Shown: positions 52,317 through 60,934 of the stretch, one piece after another | Layout: every line of letters begins with the position of its first letter | How positions within the stretch are numbered: the stretch's first letter is position 1 | NCBI GenBank assembly: GCA_902787975.1 | Contig: CADAIP010000005.1 | Span: 1-64,000, forward strand | DNA from: Oscillospiraceae bacterium | GTDB lineage: Bacteria > Bacillota > Clostridia > Saccharofermentanales > Saccharofermentanaceae | Direction: 5' to 3' | DNA: 64,000 nt | The notes under the pieces: model-generated | What the model saw: only the letters and a program-made list of their open reading frames with translations | Told to the model about the DNA's origin: nothing | Databases searched by the model: none | Made by a program: the position numbers and the translations under genes

Positions 52317-53608
52317 TCCTTTTCGACGGTAAAACTTATGAGAGTTCCGAGCAGGACCGCCTCCTTACCGAACTCGAAAACAAGATCCCTGAGATATTGT
52401 CCAAACAGCAGTTGTCTCCTGAGGTAGTTATCGATGCGGTAGAGCAGCTCCGCGCCGATCTTTTGAAAGGAAAGTTTGACGATCTCCTGGAGGTCTTCCC
52501 TAAGGATACGGTCGACACATATAAGATTCAGGCAGAAGCACTTTTATCCAAAGAACACCTGCATAAAAAACTTGAGACCGAACTTGGAAATACTGAAGAA
52601 TACGTCACTGATAAGATAGACGGATTTTCGCAGATAAAGGTAAAGAAAATGCCTTTGGGAGTGCTGTTCCACATCTCGGCAGGCAACATGGATTTTCTTC
52701 CTGCCTATTCTCTTGCAGAAGGTCTCATGACAGGCAACATCAATATCCTGAAGCTTCCGTCGGCTGACAACGGGTTATCCTTGAAACTCATAATGCAGCT
52801 CATCGAATACAGGCCTGAACTGAAGGATTATATCTATGTTTTCGATACCGCATCGACAGACATACAGGGCATGCGCAAGATGGCAGAACTCAGCAACGCG
52901 ATAAGCGTCTGGGGAAGCGACATGGCGATCAAGGCGGTGAGAGGTCTTGCACCTACAGGCGCGAAGATCATCGAGTGGGGACAAAAGCTCGGCTTCTGCT
53001 ACATCTCAAAGTTGGGCGAAGTGAGCAGTGCTGATAAAGAACTCAAAGGTCTTGCCAAGCACATAGCTACGACAAAACAGCTTCTTTGCAGCAGCTGCCA
53101 GGTCATCTATATCGACACCAATGACATGAATGAAGTGAAGAGTTTTGCTTCTAGATTCCTGCCTGTTCTTGAGGCTGCCGTAAACCGCAACGCAACGCAG
53201 GAGATAGGCATCCGTGCAAGGGACACACTGGTCTCATATACTCAGAGATTAAAGAGTTATCTCGGCGAGGAAGAAAGGCATGACAACGTATTAAGAGGCA
53301 AAGGATGCAGCGTGATAGTTGCAGAAGACAGCCATCTCGAATTGTCTCCCATGATGTGCAACGTCCTCGTAAAGCCGCTTGCTAAAGCAGACATCGGAAA
53401 GACTCTTTATGCGAGCAGATACCATCTCCAGACGGCAGGACTTATCTGCCCTCCTGAAGACAGAAACGGTATTGAGGAACTGTTCACGCAGTGCGGTCTT
53501 ATCAGGGTAACAAAGCCTGAAGACATGAGCGCATATTTCCCGGGTGAATGTCACGACGGTGAGTATGCGTTAAGCCGCTACATGCGCATCGTAAATATCG
53601 AACGCTGA
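52313..53608 (+). CDS. LuxC-like acyl-CoA/acyl-protein reductase
   Basis: A 431-residue reductase. PLGVLFHISAGNMDFLPAYS is the characteristic NADPH-binding start of the LuxC fold, and QLLCSSCQVIY (two cysteines) contains the candidate catalytic Cys. VWGSDMAIKAVRG is also conserved. The start at 52313 has GGGGGTGAAGG upstream. With LuxE it would form a fatty-acid reductase making a long-chain aldehyde, but no luciferase (LuxAB) or LuxD thioesterase is encoded nearby. Product use unknown. Converges on the zinc-ribbon gene. Confidence 0.88.
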   Translation: MILFDGKTYESSEQDRLLTELENKIPEILSKQQLSPEVVIDAVEQLRADLLKGKFDDLLEVFPKDTVDTYKIQAEALLSKEHLHKKLETELGNTEEYVTDKIDGFSQIKVKKMPLGVLFHISAGNMDFLPAYSLAEGLMTGNINILKLPSADNGLSLKLIMQLIEYRPELKDYIYVFDTASTDIQGMRKMAELSNAISVWGSDMAIKAVRGLAPTGAKIIEWGQKLGFCYISKLGEVSSADKELKGLAKHIATTKQLLCSSCQVIYIDTNDMNEVKSFASRFLPVLEAAVNRNATQEIGIRARDTLVSYTQRLKSYLGEEERHDNVLRGKGCSVIVAEDSHLELSPMMCNVLVKPLAKADIGKTLYASRYHLQTAGLICPPEDRNGIEELFTQCGLIRVTKPEDMSAYFPGECHDGEYALSRYMRIVNIER

Positions 53609-53613
53609 TAAGT

Positions 53614-54873
53614 TTAAATTCCGAATCCCGTATTGATCTGATTTAACAGCCATTGGAAGAAGAACAGCAATATGCGCGAACCGATGACAGCTCCTGCGAT
53701 GATTCCCAGGATCATGAAGAACTTCTTGAAAGACTTCGGCCATGTGCCTGCGATACTTCCTGTCTGTCCGTTGACGAGGACACGGTAGGACGTTCCATGG
53801 TAATCGAAAGAAGTGATCCAGATGGGCGCGAGAACGTATTTCGCACGGATGTTGGAAGCTTCCGGTTTGAATTCCAGTTTTGTTACATGATCGGCGCCTT
53901 CCATTGCCTTGATCTGGTTCTGGATCCTGTTGTAGATCTTGTCCATAGCCGTATTCCAGGCAGCCTGACCGTCTATTGTATAGCTCTCGGACCAGAAACC
54001 TGCGAGAAGATTCGGATCGTATCTCTTCATGAAGTTGAGGTCAAAATTTGAGACACCCTTCCAGAATGAATCATTCTCAAGACGGCTTGTAGCTATTATG
54101 GTCAGGTTCCTTATAGGGAGCTTGCATACACCGGTAGACTTGTGCCACTTGGTATAACGGTCGTCGCCGCTTCCGTAATCTACACCGAACTTTCCCGAAT
54201 AGGGGGCATAAGTGTCGCAGTCGAAGATCCAGTAAGGAACATATACGCCGGTAAGGTCTGTGATCTCCGCATTCTTGGCGATATCCATCGGCGCCATTTT
54301 TCTTTTGACGACCCAGTCTTTGAACATAGCCTGGGCCTGTTCCTTGCTGATCTTGAAGGGAATGACACCTGTAGGTTCGAGCATTCCGCTGCTGGTTGTC
54401 TCGGTGATCGAATTAGATCCGCAATAAGGGCAGAGGCCAGACATTGCGCTCTGGTCAGCAACGAAAGTACCGCCGCATGTGCCGCAAACGATGAGCTTGT
54501 TTACCATGCGCAGATAATGCTGGCCTGCCGTATAGTTCAGGTCTTCAAGCGTGTATCCGATTCCGGGTGCTGCGGGCATGGTGTTGAGTGCTACCGAAGC
54601 TCCGCAGAAGTTACATACAAGTCCGCCTGTTGCAGGATCGAATGCCAGTGTCGCACCGCATGAAGGACACTTGTTGTCAGTTGATGTCGTGCCGTTTACA
54701 ACGGGTGTGGGTGCCGGAGGAATGATGTTTTCCCCATTTCCGACGGGTGTCGGCGGTGTAGCCGGGGCATTTCCGTATTTGATTGCAAGATAATCCCTCT
54801 GCTCTTCAGGAGACATCTTCAGGTATGCTTCTCTCTGACGTGCAGAGCTCTCGTTCAATATGTTGCTATCCAT
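53614..54873 (-). CDS. TFIIB-type zinc-ribbon membrane protein
   Basis: A 419-residue protein of a Firmicutes family. It has a Pro/Thr-rich N-terminal part with two zinc ribbons: CPSCGATL with CNFCG (about 69-93), and CGTCGG with CPYCG (about 132-152). A central beta-rich domain with VPYWIFDC, common in the family, and a single C-terminal helix (about 385-407) follow. Cytoplasmic, anchored by the tail. Function not established; the double ribbon suggests a protein- or nucleic acid-handling role. Confidence 0.8.
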   Translation of the reverse strand: MDSNILNESSARQREAYLKMSPEEQRDYLAIKYGNAPATPPTPVGNGENIIPPAPTPVVNGTTSTDNKCPSCGATLAFDPATGGLVCNFCGASVALNTMPAAPGIGYTLEDLNYTAGQHYLRMVNKLIVCGTCGGTFVADQSAMSGLCPYCGSNSITETTSSGMLEPTGVIPFKISKEQAQAMFKDWVVKRKMAPMDIAKNAEITDLTGVYVPYWIFDCDTYAPYSGKFGVDYGSGDDRYTKWHKSTGVCKLPIRNLTIIATSRLENDSFWKGVSNFDLNFMKRYDPNLLAGFWSESYTIDGQAAWNTAMDKIYNRIQNQIKAMEGADHVTKLEFKPEASNIRAKYVLAPIWITSFDYHGTSYRVLVNGQTGSIAGTWPKSFKKFFMILGIIAGAVIGSRILLFFFQWLLNQINTGFGI

Positions 54874-55020
54874 ATCTGTTCCCCCCTTCGTACAGATATA
54901 ACCTTATTCCGTGGTGAAGCCACCATCTGATATTTTATCAGACTTATTCACGCGGGTTAATATCCCGTGGTTTACGATGCCTTTGAAAACAATTTGTAAG
55001 GGGGATTTACCGGCATTTGG

Positions 55021-55071
55021 GGAAGCGCTGATATGACGCCAGTACAACGATCTGATGAGATCAGCGCTTCC
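55021..55071. repeat. 12-bp perfect inverted repeat
   Basis: GGAAGCGCTGAT (55021-55032) and ATCAGCGCTTCC (55060-55071), loop 27 bases. No T tract follows on either strand, so it is not a normal terminator. Confidence 0.65.
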
Positions 55072-55105
55072 TATTTGCCACACGTAGTGTAACACGGCGA
55101 GGCAG

Positions 55106-55153
55106 GTGAATATGCGTGAAGGCTGGGTGAAGGATGAGTGAAAACTGAGTGAA
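55106..55153 (+). repeat. five GTGAA direct repeats about one helical turn apart
   Basis: GTGAA starts at 55106, 55116, 55127, 55138 and 55149, steps of 10, 11, 11 and 11 bases. The row ends about 30 bases before the -35 box of the ABC-F leader promoter. Function unknown; chance in a purine-rich stretch is possible. Confidence 0.6.
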
Positions 55154-55183
55154 TCACATGACGAACAGATTACATGAATGTGC

Positions 55184-55212
55184 TTGACGAAGGATTTTGC
55201 ATGCTGTATTAT
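55184..55212 (+). promoter_or_regulatory. sigma-A promoter of the ABC-F leader
   Basis: TTGACG (55184-55189), a 17-base spacer, and TATTAT (55207-55212). Transcription would begin near 55219, about 27 bases before the leader peptide start. The best promoter in the window by consensus. Confidence 0.8.
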
Positions 55213-55245
55213 CTCGGCAGAATTCTTAAAGACGGAGGAACACCA

Positions 55246-55266
55246 ATGAGAAAGACCATCTGCTGA
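55246..55266 (+). CDS. six-residue leader peptide MRKTIC of the ABC-F gene
   Basis: ATG-AGA-AAG-ACC-ATC-TGC-TGA, preceded by GGAGG at 55234-55238 with an ideal gap. It lies between a strong promoter and a terminator in the 5' leader of the ABC-F resistance gene. In such leaders antibiotic-stalled ribosomes on a short peptide switch the RNA from terminator to antiterminator. The stall-sensing role here is inferred from layout. Confidence 0.75.
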   Translation: MRKTIC

Positions 55267-55331
55267 AGTTTTATATAATGCCTCGCGGATAAGTCTATTT
55301 TTGTGTGTTCATTTATATTTGCATTTTTATT

Positions 55332-55367
55332 AGCCGCGGCCGGGACTTCGTGTCGCGGCTTTTGATT
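55332..55367 (+). terminator. attenuator terminator of the ABC-F leader
   Basis: AGCCGCG (55332-55338) pairs with CGCGGCT (55354-55360), then a T-rich tail. CGCGG at 55284-55288, just after the leader peptide, is complementary to CCGCG (55334-55338) in the terminator and could form an antiterminator. Ribosome position on the leader peptide would decide between them. Confidence 0.7.
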
Positions 55368-55401
55368 TATCCGGCAGAGGATTTTCGAAAGGAGAATCAT
55401 T

Positions 55402-56862
55402 ATGCCAGTGATTAACATTAACAATTTAACATTCGGATACGACGGGTCTGAAAAGACTTTGTTTGACGACGTCACCATTACTCTCGATACTTCATGGAAG
55501 CTCGCTCTTGCGGGCCGCAACGGCAGGGGCAAGACCACTTTCTTCAAGCTCCTCCGCGGCGAACTTCCCTTTGGCGGAACGATCACCGGAGTTCCTGAGA
55601 CGATACTTTTCCCTATGGACGAATTGCCCGAAAATGAGGACTGGAGAGTCAGAAAAGAATTAAACCTCATGGGCGCCGATCCCGACATCATGTGGCGTCC
55701 GATGGAGACTTTATCAGGCGGTGAGAGGACCAAGCTGATGCTCGCAAATCTCTTTGCAGCAGACGGTATCTATCCTCTCATAGACGAGCCCACGAACCAC
55801 CTGGACAGACAGGGAAGAGAAGCTGTTGCCGACTACCTTTCCACGAAGGACGGATTCATCCTGATATCACACGACCGTGCCTTCCTTGACCGCTGTACCG
55901 ACCACACGCTGGTCATCTCGAAGACCGGGCTTGAGCTTGTCTCAGCGACTTATTCGGTGTGGTGGGAGAACAATGAACAACGCATGGAAAATGAGCGCGC
56001 GAGAAACGACCAGCTCAAAAAAGAGATGAGTTTAATCGATGCCGCCATGAAGAAAAATGCGCAGTGGTCGTCCAAAGCTGAAGGATATAAGAACCGAAGC
56101 AAGGCACCTTCCAAGGTTGCGGAAGATCATTTCAGGAGAGCATACGAAGCAGAGAAGGCGAGAAAACTCATGTCTGCTGCCAAGAATCTTGAGAGAAGAA
56201 ACGAGCGCAAGCTTGAAGAAAAGCAAGGCCTGCTTAAAGACCTTGAGCGCACCGAGACATTGAAGATCACGGGAACAGAGCACCATAACAGGACACCGGT
56301 AATCCTTAAAGACATTACCCTGAAGCGTTACGGTGATCCGGTCGTAGAAGGCTTCAGCCTCACTGTCGAACGCGGCAACAAGATCTCTCTTCAGGGCAGA
56401 AACGGCTGCGGCAAGAGCACACTCATAAAGTATCTGGCGGGCTTGGGTGAAGACGAGGGAATAACTGCAGAAGGCGATATCTACATCGCTCCAGGTCTTA
56501 AGATCTCATATGTCGGTCAGGACACATCTTCGCTCTCCGGAACGCTCTATGACATCGCCGGTGAAAGAGGATGCGACAAGACGATATTTTCGACGATCCT
56601 GATCAAGATGGGATTTACCAAAGAGATGCTCTACAGGGATGTATCAGCACTGTCCCTCGGCCAGAAAAAGTTCGTCATGATTGCTCTTTCTTTGTGCGAG
56701 CATGCCGATCTCTATCTGTGGGACGAGCCGCTTAATTACATCGATGTTTATTTGCGTCAGGAGATCGAGCGCCTGGTGAAGGATAACAATGTCACGATGC
56801 TCTTTGTCGAGCACGACCGCACGTTTGCCGAGTCGGTTGCTGATGTCGAAGTGAATATGTGA
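55402..56862 (+). CDS. ABC-F ribosomal protection protein, CplR/Lsa-like
   Basis: A 486-residue twin ATPase without membrane domains. The first domain has GRNGRGKTTFF, LSGGERTKL and LIDEPTNHLD; the second has GRNGCGKSTLI, a degenerate signature LSLGQKKFV and LWDEPLNYIDV. The linker between them (about 80-100 residues, basic and helical) is the arm that reaches the ribosomal peptidyl transferase centre. LFDDVTITLDTSWKLALAGRNG resembles the Lsa/CplR group, linked to lincosamide, pleuromutilin and streptogramin A resistance. GAAAGGAG precedes the ATG. The spectrum is inferred. Confidence 0.88.
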   Translation: MPVININNLTFGYDGSEKTLFDDVTITLDTSWKLALAGRNGRGKTTFFKLLRGELPFGGTITGVPETILFPMDELPENEDWRVRKELNLMGADPDIMWRPMETLSGGERTKLMLANLFAADGIYPLIDEPTNHLDRQGREAVADYLSTKDGFILISHDRAFLDRCTDHTLVISKTGLELVSATYSVWWENNEQRMENERARNDQLKKEMSLIDAAMKKNAQWSSKAEGYKNRSKAPSKVAEDHFRRAYEAEKARKLMSAAKNLERRNERKLEEKQGLLKDLERTETLKITGTEHHNRTPVILKDITLKRYGDPVVEGFSLTVERGNKISLQGRNGCGKSTLIKYLAGLGEDEGITAEGDIYIAPGLKISYVGQDTSSLSGTLYDIAGERGCDKTIFSTILIKMGFTKEMLYRDVSALSLGQKKFVMIALSLCEHADLYLWDEPLNYIDVYLRQEIERLVKDNNVTMLFVEHDRTFAESVADVEVNM

Positions 56863-56869
56863 AGGGGAT

Positions 56870-57421
56870 TTATCTAAAGAAACTCTCCGTGCGCGGATCG
56901 CGTTTAACGATTGCGAGAAAGCCTTTGCCGTCGAAGATGAGTGCTACTTCGGTCTGTGGCTCGAACCTGAAAGTGTTCACCATGCCGCAGTAACCGAACA
57001 TGCTCTCTTCGCCGTCGATTATCCAGCCGCCCTCAGCTTTCTCGTAAACCATATAAGAAATGAGCGCGGTGTTACATTCAAGTTCTTTGGGAAGAAGCAT
57101 CTTAAGATACTTTTCGTAGTGTGTTGCGCGCGCCTTCTTGTAATCGCGGTCATCAAGAATGAAATAGAGTAAGGGAAGAAATCCTGCAGATAACACAAGC
57201 ATTGCGCATCCTGTTGCCGCGAAAAAAGTCGGGTGCGCATTTATGAAGTCAGGGAACAGAAATCCGAATCCAAAAAAGAGTACGGCCGCAATGCCGGGGA
57301 GGATAAGCGACTTGCCGAGCGATGCGCGGTGCGTCTTCATCGCTTTATAAGGCTCGAACATTACGAGTTCAGGATTATTAAGCAGTATCTCCCGCTCTTC
57401 AGGCGTGACCTTACGTTTCAT
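56870..57421 (-). CDS. hypothetical membrane protein
   Basis: A 183-residue protein with two hydrophobic helices (about 37-57 and 67-90) and a soluble tail ending in KRDPRTESFFR. It begins one base after the flavodoxin-type gene's stop and is the last gene of a three-gene minus-strand operon. No family recognised. Confidence 0.7.
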   Translation of the reverse strand: MKRKVTPEEREILLNNPELVMFEPYKAMKTHRASLGKSLILPGIAAVLFFGFGFLFPDFINAHPTFFAATGCAMLVLSAGFLPLLYFILDDRDYKKARATHYEKYLKMLLPKELECNTALISYMVYEKAEGGWIIDGEESMFGYCGMVNTFRFEPQTEVALIFDGKGFLAIVKRDPRTESFFR

Positions 57422-57422
57422 C

Positions 57423-57968
57423 TCAGATGCCTTTGCAGAATGAGATTATCTCTTCTTTTCTGGGTTCGACGTCTGCTTTGTTCTCAACGGAAGTGAGCCC
57501 CATGTGATCTGTGCATTCTATCTCAAGATGTCCGTAGAAGTGTTCGATGCTGCCTATAAGGCGCTCGCACTCGGGCATGTTGGGACCGGTCCTCAAAGCG
57601 ATTGCATAACCTTTCTTTCCGGGCTTGATGGTTGCATGAGGTTCGTGTGTGTTGCACCAGGGAGTGACCCTGTCGATGAAGGACTTGTATTGTCCCGGAA
57701 TGTCTGCCCAGTATGAAGGAGCGACGGATACGATGATGTCTGCCTGATCGAATTCGTTCATGATATCGCAGATGACGGATGCATCAGGCATCACGCATTT
57801 TGCGGTGGCGTGGCAAGAGCGGCAGCCTTTGCAGAAAGCGAATTTGTAATCGTCTATGCAGATGCTTTTGGTGTCGTAACGTGATGACAGTTCAGTGCAT
57901 ACGGTCTTAACTATCTCAGCCGTGGCGCCTGTCCTTACGGGACTGCAGTTGATCACAAGTGCTTTCAT
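57423..57968 (-). CDS. flavodoxin family NAD(P)H oxidoreductase
   Basis: A 181-residue FMN-binding reductase. The phosphate loop is NCSPVRTGATAEI (about 7-19). CKGCRSCHATAKC holds four cysteines (about 46-58), as in the iron-sulfur-like flavodoxin branch. PSYWADIPGQYKSFIDR is the flavin loop. It may reduce quinones or act in electron transfer. Its start overlaps the GNAT stop (ATGA). Confidence 0.88.
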   Translation of the reverse strand: MKALVINCSPVRTGATAEIVKTVCTELSSRYDTKSICIDDYKFAFCKGCRSCHATAKCVMPDASVICDIMNEFDQADIIVSVAPSYWADIPGQYKSFIDRVTPWCNTHEPHATIKPGKKGYAIALRTGPNMPECERLIGSIEHFYGHLEIECTDHMGLTSVENKADVEPRKEEIISFCKGI

Positions 57969-58462
57969 TTTGCTCCTCCTTCTTTACGGATATCCATGAA
58001 GATATCGACTTTGTTGCGGTGATATTCTTTAAAGCCGCACTGCTGATATACGTGGAATGCACGCTCATTTGCGACGAATACGACCAGGCGGATCCTCTCA
58101 AGGCCGAGGTCATTAAAGCCATAATCGATCATGCGGCGGAGAGCTTCCGTGCCGAAGCCTTTATTCTGCATAGAGCCTGTGATCGCGATCCCCCATTCGG
58201 CGTCATCGCCCTTGCGGTCGAAAAACTCTGTGTTGCCGATAAACTTGCCTGTGGATTTCTCGATCATGGAATACATGGTCGCACCGCTGTCGAGTTTATC
58301 CTGCATGTATTTGGTTTCTTCTTCCAGGGTGTAGGGCTCTAATCTGTCGCTGATGTGCTTTGCGACATTTTCGATGTCGTTGACCATCTCAAGATAGTCA
58401 GGTATAAGCTCCATCGTGGCTTTTACGAATGTGATTCTTTCTGATTCAAATACTTTTTCCAT
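57965..58462 (-). CDS. GNAT family N-acetyltransferase
   Basis: A 165-residue acetyltransferase of the RimJ/RimL-like branch: FESERITFVKAT at the start, WGIAITGSMQNKGFGTEALR around residues 90-110 (acetyl-CoA loop), and VFVANERAFHVYQQCGFKEY near the end. The substrate could be a ribosomal protein or another amine. The start at 58462 has no clear binding site; a TATAAT lies just upstream, so the transcript may have almost no leader. Another Met three codons earlier is possible. Confidence 0.85.
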   Translation of the reverse strand: MEKVFESERITFVKATMELIPDYLEMVNDIENVAKHISDRLEPYTLEEETKYMQDKLDSGATMYSMIEKSTGKFIGNTEFFDRKGDDAEWGIAITGSMQNKGFGTEALRRMIDYGFNDLGLERIRLVVFVANERAFHVYQQCGFKEYHRNKVDIFMDIRKEGGAK

Positions 58463-58651
58463 AATAGGCAATTATAACAATAATTGCCGGATCCAGTACC
58501 CGGGATAATCGAAAACATATCTTATACAGATATAGCCCCGTTGCTTAATCAGTTATTGTTTTAAATCTTTTAATAAAGTTGTGAAGAGTGATTAACACAA
58601 GACCTTTAGAATGATAATTGTTAAAGTGCTGTTTTTGGGAGATGTCTGACA

Positions 58652-60934
58652 TTGCTATCGCGTTACGTTTATGTCGCTATATTTGTTATTTTGATACTCA
58701 CGTTGCTGGCGTGTGCCATTATTGCCAGCCGTCAATACAAGGAACTTGGCAAGGCTGTATCGTGGCTCGACATAGCATTTATCCCGCCTATTTTGGGCAA
58801 CGCGATAATCGTTATTGCGAAACGCAAATGGTTAGCGCTCGTCGGATGCTATATCTATTATGTCGGAATGGACTTCGTTATTTATGAGCTGGTTAAGTTC
58901 ACCGAAGTATACTGCAAAAGCACACGTAAACCCAGGAAAATTCCGGGATGGATCAAGTGGGTCTTGCTTGCCGATGCAATCCAGCTCCTTATAAATCCTG
59001 TTACAAAGCATGCTTTTGATGTCCGCTGGGATGTCATTAACGGAGAAGTGTTCTACTTCCTCGTGCCCTTAGCAGGCCAGTATATCCACAGACTGGTCGA
59101 CTACGGATTGTTCTTTGCAGTCATTATCACTTTTGCGATTACCATATTCCGCAATTCACGCATCTACAGGGAAAAGTTCATTATCATGTTCGTATCGATC
59201 CTGGCTGTCGGTGTGTGGGAAACTGTTTTTATTTTATCTAAGAATCCCATAGACCGTTCCATGATCGGCCTCGGAGCATTAGGAATCCTTGCTTACTATT
59301 TCTCGATCCATTACAGGCCTTTGAGACTTCTCGACAAGATGCTGTCGGGTATTGTCTCAAATGGTAATGCTGCATGTTTTATCTTCTCGCCTAAAGGCAG
59401 ATGCGTGTGGGTCAACAAGGCTGCATGCAACCTGATCGGCGTCATGGAAGATAATTGTGAGAATGCACCTGAAGAGATCGAGTATCTGTTTAATATAAAA
59501 CTAAGAAGAGGCAACTGGTCTGAGCGCCACTCGACGGGTTCCGGAGACAGCATCAAGTATTATCTTTTCGAGAACCGCGACGTATTAAATGAGAATGGCA
59601 AGATCACCGGCTTCTACCTCAAGATAAGTGATGTTACCAAGGAGCAGCTCAAGATCAGGAGAGAGCTTTTCGAGGCTACGCACGACATGCTTACGGGCCT
59701 TTATACCAGTGATCATCTCTACAAGATCGTCAAGCAGGCGATCGATGTTCATAAGGACACTGATTACATGATCCTGTACATCAACATCAAGAGCTTTAAG
59801 GTCGTAAACGACATCTTCGGCAATGACTTCGGCGATTACGCGATCAAGTGTTTTGCCGAGAGGATGAAGGCGGCCTTCTCGAAAAGATGTCTTTACGGGC
59901 GACTTGGCGGCGCCAACTTCGGTGTCCTGATCCCGAAGGATGAATTCAATCCTGAAGCAATCGAGCGTCAGCTTGCGCTCATCAAGATCACGCAGGATTC
60001 CGCAAATTATCCTATCCAGTCCCAGACCGGCGCATATGAAGTCGACCGTGCGGAGAAGGATATTGCAACGATGTTTGCCAATGCAAGACTCGCTCTTACA
60101 TCGATCGAGAAAGACGATTCCGTACATATGGCAATATATGACGACAAATTAAGAAACGAGATCCTTTGGAACCAGGAGATCACGGCACAGCTTGCGGATG
60201 CCATCAAAAACCGTGATCTTAGGCCGTATCTCCAGCCGATTGCAGACAGCGACGGAAACATCGTCGGATGCGAGGCGCTTGTCCGTTGGATTCACAAGGA
60301 CCATGGCTTCCTCGCGCCGTTCAGATTCATTCCTTCACTCGAGAAGAACGGTCTTATCGTTGAAGTCGATAAGTATATGTGGCGCTGCGCATGTGAGATC
60401 CTTTCAGACTGGAAGAAGCGCGGATGGAATATGTTCGTCTCCGTCAACATCTCGCCAAAGGATTTCTACTATCTTGACGTTCCGGAATACATAAAGAGTC
60501 TTGTTGACGAGTACGGCCTGGATCCGAAGCAGCTCCGTGTTGAGATAACCGAGAGCGTAATGGTTACCGATTCCGACAAGGTCGTTTCCATCATGCAGGA
60601 GTTCCGTGATCACGGATTCATCGTTGAGATGGACGACTTCGGCAGCGGCTATTCTTCGCTCAACATGCTTAAGTCACTGCCCGTAGACGTGCTTAAGATC
60701 GACATGAATTTTCTGGGAAAGACAGATGACGAGCAGAAGGCGGATACCATCGTTAAGAACGTGATAAATCTTGCGATGGATCTCGGGATCACATCACTTA
60801 CTGAAGGTGTTGAGACACAGGGCCAGTATGGTGTTCTTGCAGACATGGGCTGCAAGCTCTTCCAGGGTTATTACTTCTCAAAGCCTGTCCCGACTGATGA
60901 GTTTGAAGAGCTTGTTATCGTTAAGAGAAAGTAA
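58652..60934 (+). CDS. membrane EAL phosphodiesterase with degenerate GGDEF domain
   Basis: A 760-residue protein with seven N-terminal helices (about 1-215), a PAS-like domain (about 225-330), a GGDEF domain in which the motif is GGANF (residues 419-423), and a C-terminal EAL domain with CEALVRW (E541), EITESVMV, MDDFGSGYSSL and EGVETQGQ. The GGDEF site has lost its catalytic residues, so cyclase activity is unlikely, whereas the EAL motifs are intact; it should hydrolyse cyclic di-GMP. TTG start at 58652 with GGGAGA upstream. Confidence 0.92.
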   Translation: MLSRYVYVAIFVILILTLLACAIIASRQYKELGKAVSWLDIAFIPPILGNAIIVIAKRKWLALVGCYIYYVGMDFVIYELVKFTEVYCKSTRKPRKIPGWIKWVLLADAIQLLINPVTKHAFDVRWDVINGEVFYFLVPLAGQYIHRLVDYGLFFAVIITFAITIFRNSRIYREKFIIMFVSILAVGVWETVFILSKNPIDRSMIGLGALGILAYYFSIHYRPLRLLDKMLSGIVSNGNAACFIFSPKGRCVWVNKAACNLIGVMEDNCENAPEEIEYLFNIKLRRGNWSERHSTGSGDSIKYYLFENRDVLNENGKITGFYLKISDVTKEQLKIRRELFEATHDMLTGLYTSDHLYKIVKQAIDVHKDTDYMILYINIKSFKVVNDIFGNDFGDYAIKCFAERMKAAFSKRCLYGRLGGANFGVLIPKDEFNPEAIERQLALIKITQDSANYPIQSQTGAYEVDRAEKDIATMFANARLALTSIEKDDSVHMAIYDDKLRNEILWNQEITAQLADAIKNRDLRPYLQPIADSDGNIVGCEALVRWIHKDHGFLAPFRFIPSLEKNGLIVEVDKYMWRCACEILSDWKKRGWNMFVSVNISPKDFYYLDVPEYIKSLVDEYGLDPKQLRVEITESVMVTDSDKVVSIMQEFRDHGFIVEMDDFGSGYSSLNMLKSLPVDVLKIDMNFLGKTDDEQKADTIVKNVINLAMDLGITSLTEGVETQGQYGVLADMGCKLFQGYYFSKPVPTDEFEELVIVKRK

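Larger units (their letters stand above)
54874..55183. other. gap upstream of the ABC-F leader, with two repeat features
   Basis: No gene visible. A perfect 12-bp inverted repeat lies at 55021-55071 and five GTGAA direct repeats at 55106-55153. Both precede the promoter at 55184. It also contains the promoter for the minus-strand zinc-ribbon gene, not individually recognised. Confidence 0.65.

Noticed and set aside
51213..53608. Bioluminescence operon
   Set aside because: LuxC- and LuxE-like genes are present but there is no luciferase, LuxD or flavin reductase of the lux type.
54904..55095. Small gene of 63 codons on the minus strand
   Set aside because: No binding site, unusual composition and overlap with the 12-bp inverted repeat make it unlikely to be real.
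58463..58651. Leaderless transcript for the GNAT gene
   Set aside because: A TATAAT lies a few bases ahead of the start, but the -35 is poor; recorded only as a possibility in the gene entry.
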